From contig NC_135505.1 of NCBI RefSeq assembly GCF_052857255.1, forward strand, positions 26,168,269 through 26,232,268: a DNA stretch of 64,000 nt. Direction: 5' to 3'. How positions within the stretch are numbered: the stretch's first letter is position 1; every line of letters starts with the position of its first letter. This DNA comes from Amblyomma americanum. Taxonomy: Eukaryota > Arthropoda > Arachnida > Ixodida > Ixodidae. Positions 61,626-64,000 of the stretch are shown here, in pieces. Below the pieces are notes generated by a model. That model was not told the DNA's origin, ran no database searches, and was given only the letters and a program-made list of their open reading frames with translations. The position numbers and the translations under genes are program-made.

Positions 61626-63080
61626 AACACGGTATATAAGGGAAAGGGGACAAAGGTGACGTAAGTGACTACCTTCCCATAACCGTGACTACTGTGGTTT
61701 AAAGAGTGGTGATCCAGATTATAAAGGACAGACTGCAGGCTTGGGTGGAGACCGAGGGTTGCTAGGGAAGCTAAAAAACGGGTTCCGGAAACAAAGGAGG
61801 TTGGAGGAACATCGGTTTTCAGTGACGCAGTGTATAGAGATTGCTGAAAAGGAACAGAGGCCCTTACGGCTAACTTTTTTGAATATCAGGGGAGCCTACG
61901 ACAATATAGTTCAAGAGTATTTGTGGGACATACGGGACACGCTGAATGTGGAAGATGGAGTAAATAATCTTTTAAAAGGAGTGCATAAAGGCAACAGAGC
62001 TCTTATAAAATTAGAAAACATGTATCAGGGCCTATAGAGATACAGCGGGGGCTTAGGCAAGGGTGTCCTCTGCCTGCTTGGTTGTTCATGGTGTACCTGC
62101 AACGGTTAGAGACCAAATTAGAGAGGAGTGGACTAGGCTTCAACCTTTCCTTATCAAGCAAGGAGAATGAATTAAACAGTCATTGCCGGGGCTATTGTAT
62201 GCGGATGATATAGTGCTAATGGCAGGGAAGGAAGATTTGCAGAAGGTGATAGACATTTGTGGTACAGAGGGATGCAGATTAGGTTTCAAGTTTAGTAAAA
62301 AAAAATCTGCAGTCATGATATTTAATGATGAGGGTGGCGAGCATAGAATCATCATTATCATCATCAGCCTTACTGCACCCACTGCAGGGCAAAGACCTCT
62401 CCCATGTCTCTCCAATTAACCCTGTTCTTTTCAATCTGCATCCACCTTTTGCCTGAAAACTTCTTAATCTCATCCGCCCTCCTAACCTTCTGCCGCCTTC
62501 TGCTACAATTACTTTCCCTTGAAATGCACTCTGTTGCCCTTAAGGACCAGCGGTTATCTTGCCTTCGGATTACAAGCCCTTCCCAAGGCCATTTCTTCCA
62601 ATACAGGAATAGAATACGGGAGTTTAGGCTAGAATTAGTGGATGAGTACGAGAATCTTGGGGTGTGGATATATAACGGTGCTGAGTATATGACAGAGCAT
62701 GAAAAATAGGTAATGAATAAAGCTTGTGGGAATGCAGCATTGACGAAAAATAGGACACTGTGGAATTAAAATAGCAAGTGGTAAGAGGGATGGAAAGCGG
62801 TGATGGTTCCTAGCCTGACTTTCAGCAATGCGGTCCTGTGCATGAAACCACATGTTCAAACAAGGCTAGAAATCAAACAATCGGGCGTAGGGCGGCTAGC
62901 TTTGGGAGCACATGGCAATACCGCAAATCAGGGGGTATGAGGTGATATGGGATGGGTGTCGTTCGAGAGCAGATAAGCTAGCAGTTAGATAGCATTTGAG
63001 GAGCAGTTGAGAAAAATGATGGAAAAGCAGTGGGCTAGGAAAGTTTTCAGATACCTGTACATTTGGAATGTTGACACGAA
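61626..63080 (+). pseudogene. Decayed LINE (LINE-5) RT, downstream piece
   Basis: Continues the frame cut at 56376: VIQIIKDRLQAWVETEG-like, then NGFRKQRRLEEHRFSVTQCI, LTFLNIRGAYDNI, a RRGLRQGCPLPAWL-like region with shifts, and GLLYADDIVLMAGKEDLQKV. After the nested RTE fragment come FRLELVDEYENLGVWI and, further on, KQWARKVFRYLYIWNVDTKS up to about 63080. Stops and shifts occur near 61700, 62035, 62160 and 62709. Inactive and older than both of its inserts. Confidence 0.75.
62350..62608 (-). mobile_element. RTE 3' fragment inserted in LINE-5
   Basis: Minus copy of the last ~260 bp of the RTE family. The (ATC)n tail at 62350-62366 corresponds to (GAT)n. Inverse coding then matches GETWERSLPCSGCSK-like and RLRSFQAKGG-like residues, diverged from 47750-48031. 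ATAGAAT flanks it at 62343-62349 and 62609-62615. It is more diverged than the 7563-8931 copy, so older. Confidence 0.85.
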
Positions 63081-64000
63081 ATCATCCCCAGGATTCTGGA
63101 CCATGCGCCTCGAAAAACCGGTCGCGCCATCTCGCGAGAGCCGGCGGCGCGGCGGCGCGTAACTCAATGGCGACGAAAAATAAAAATTGATATTTCGTCG
63201 CGCATAACAGTTAGAAATTAGCTCTCTCGCCTAGATGTTAAATGCATCTTAAAGTTTCATTTAGTCGAGTTTCATCGATGTAGCTTACATATTGCGTTTG
63301 CCATGAGCAATGATCTATGACAGCATGGAGCCTATGGCGAGGTCCTGAAAAATACCCCACTTGACTTCAATTTATCGCTCACTACAGCCCTATTTTAAAA
63401 TATATCGACAAGCTCTAGCAGGTTCACGTAGGGTAATGTCCTACCTTTAAGAAAGTATAAGGTATTTTACATTTCAATGGCGTAAAAGTCTTCCTGCGCT
63501 ATTTCACTATTGATCATGCATCATCAGCTTTTTCATGAAACGTGTGGCGCCCTCTCTCGGTGCGTCGGAAAGGCACACGTCCCTGCTCGCGGCCGGGCTC
63601 GAGTAGCGGAGGCGGCTCGATTCCGGCCGTGCCCTGCTACAGTGTCCCTGCTTTGGTAGGTTGCTTTGGGAGGTTGAGCCTGCCGTACGAATGCGCAGTT
63701 TTATCAAAAGTGCCCCCATCGGAGGGAGGCTATGGCCATGGGCTGCTACATAAAATGCTACAAGAAAGCGTGTGCCTTCTATGAGGTATATAGAGGAAAT
63801 TATAAGAAGACTCGTTTGCTTGACAGGTACATTTTTCATTAAGCGCGTACAGTGACCACACCGGCATAGGTGATAGTGGAATTGCGTACGCAATAACAGT
63901 GCAAAGCAATGAAGCTTCTAGGTACTTTCGTTCAAGCAGTGAAATTTGTAATTCCCGGACGCTCATACTTAGAGCTCACTCACCGATACTTGTATATGGT
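63081..64000. other. No feature assigned
   Basis: GC-rich patches (63110-63165 with GGCGGCGCGGCGGCG, and 63540-63680) sit in AT-rich sequence. The 128-codon minus frame 63507-63893 has no recognisable motif. Confidence 0.4.

Noticed and set aside
63507..63893. 128-codon minus frame near the right edge
   Set aside because: No motif, no family resemblance and mixed composition; not enough to call a gene.

Overview
The window is eukaryotic, non-coding-rich DNA from what looks like an ixodid tick genome. Two things suggest this. First, many copies of a tRNA-derived SINE resembling the Ruka family known from hard ticks (box A in a GGTGGCTGAGTGG-type head, box B GGTTCGAACCC) are scattered throughout. 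Second, the remaining recognisable sequence is almost all retrotransposon of types common in tick assemblies. Species cannot be fixed from the sequence alone. No convincing host protein-coding gene, rRNA or functional tRNA gene was found.

Layout. 1-2641: minus-strand Gypsy remnant (Gyp1: gag fused to an integrase tail, putative LTR). 2642-6201: AT-rich DNA with one SINE. 6207-11526: a complete-boundary minus-strand LTR element (Gyp2) with two ~680-bp LTRs and a 5-bp target duplication, missing most of pol and carrying a nested RTE LINE (7563-8931) and a nested SINE (10041-10229). 11585-13402: SINEs and a tandem duplication. 13468-16942: a decayed CR1/L2-like LINE. 17298-22653: a dense SINE zone, including a threefold ~425-bp tandem array and the 3' end of an RNase H-bearing LINE. 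22655-30846: one SINE split into three pieces by two LINE insertions (22784-28570 plus, 28610-30815 minus). 30884-32624: further SINEs in both orientations. 32692-33299: a near-perfect 273-bp inverted repeat made of Penelope-like element 3' ends.

33471-38782 is GypA, an intact 1061-codon gag-protease-RT-RNase H element with LTRs and a 4-bp target duplication but no integrase. It lies in or next to a decayed LINE (38787-41450). 42590-50506 is a full-length-type but damaged LINE interrupted by an apparently intact RTE element (44822-48031) that begins with a tRNA-like promoter. 50507-55127 is GypB, a broken near-copy of GypA that shares GypA's left flank. 56218-63080 is a decayed LINE interrupted by an intact two-ORF LINE (56387-61615) and by an RTE 3' fragment (62350-62608).

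The genes do not form a pathway; each group of ORFs serves its own element. Read as stratigraphy, the window records successive insertion of elements into earlier elements. The RTE family and the 56-61 kb LINE look youngest (intact ORFs, clear target-site duplications). The CR1/L2-like LINE and Gyp1 look oldest. The observations most worth following are the RTE with a tRNA-like 5' end, the integrase-less Gypsy pair with shared flanks, and the Penelope inverted repeat.
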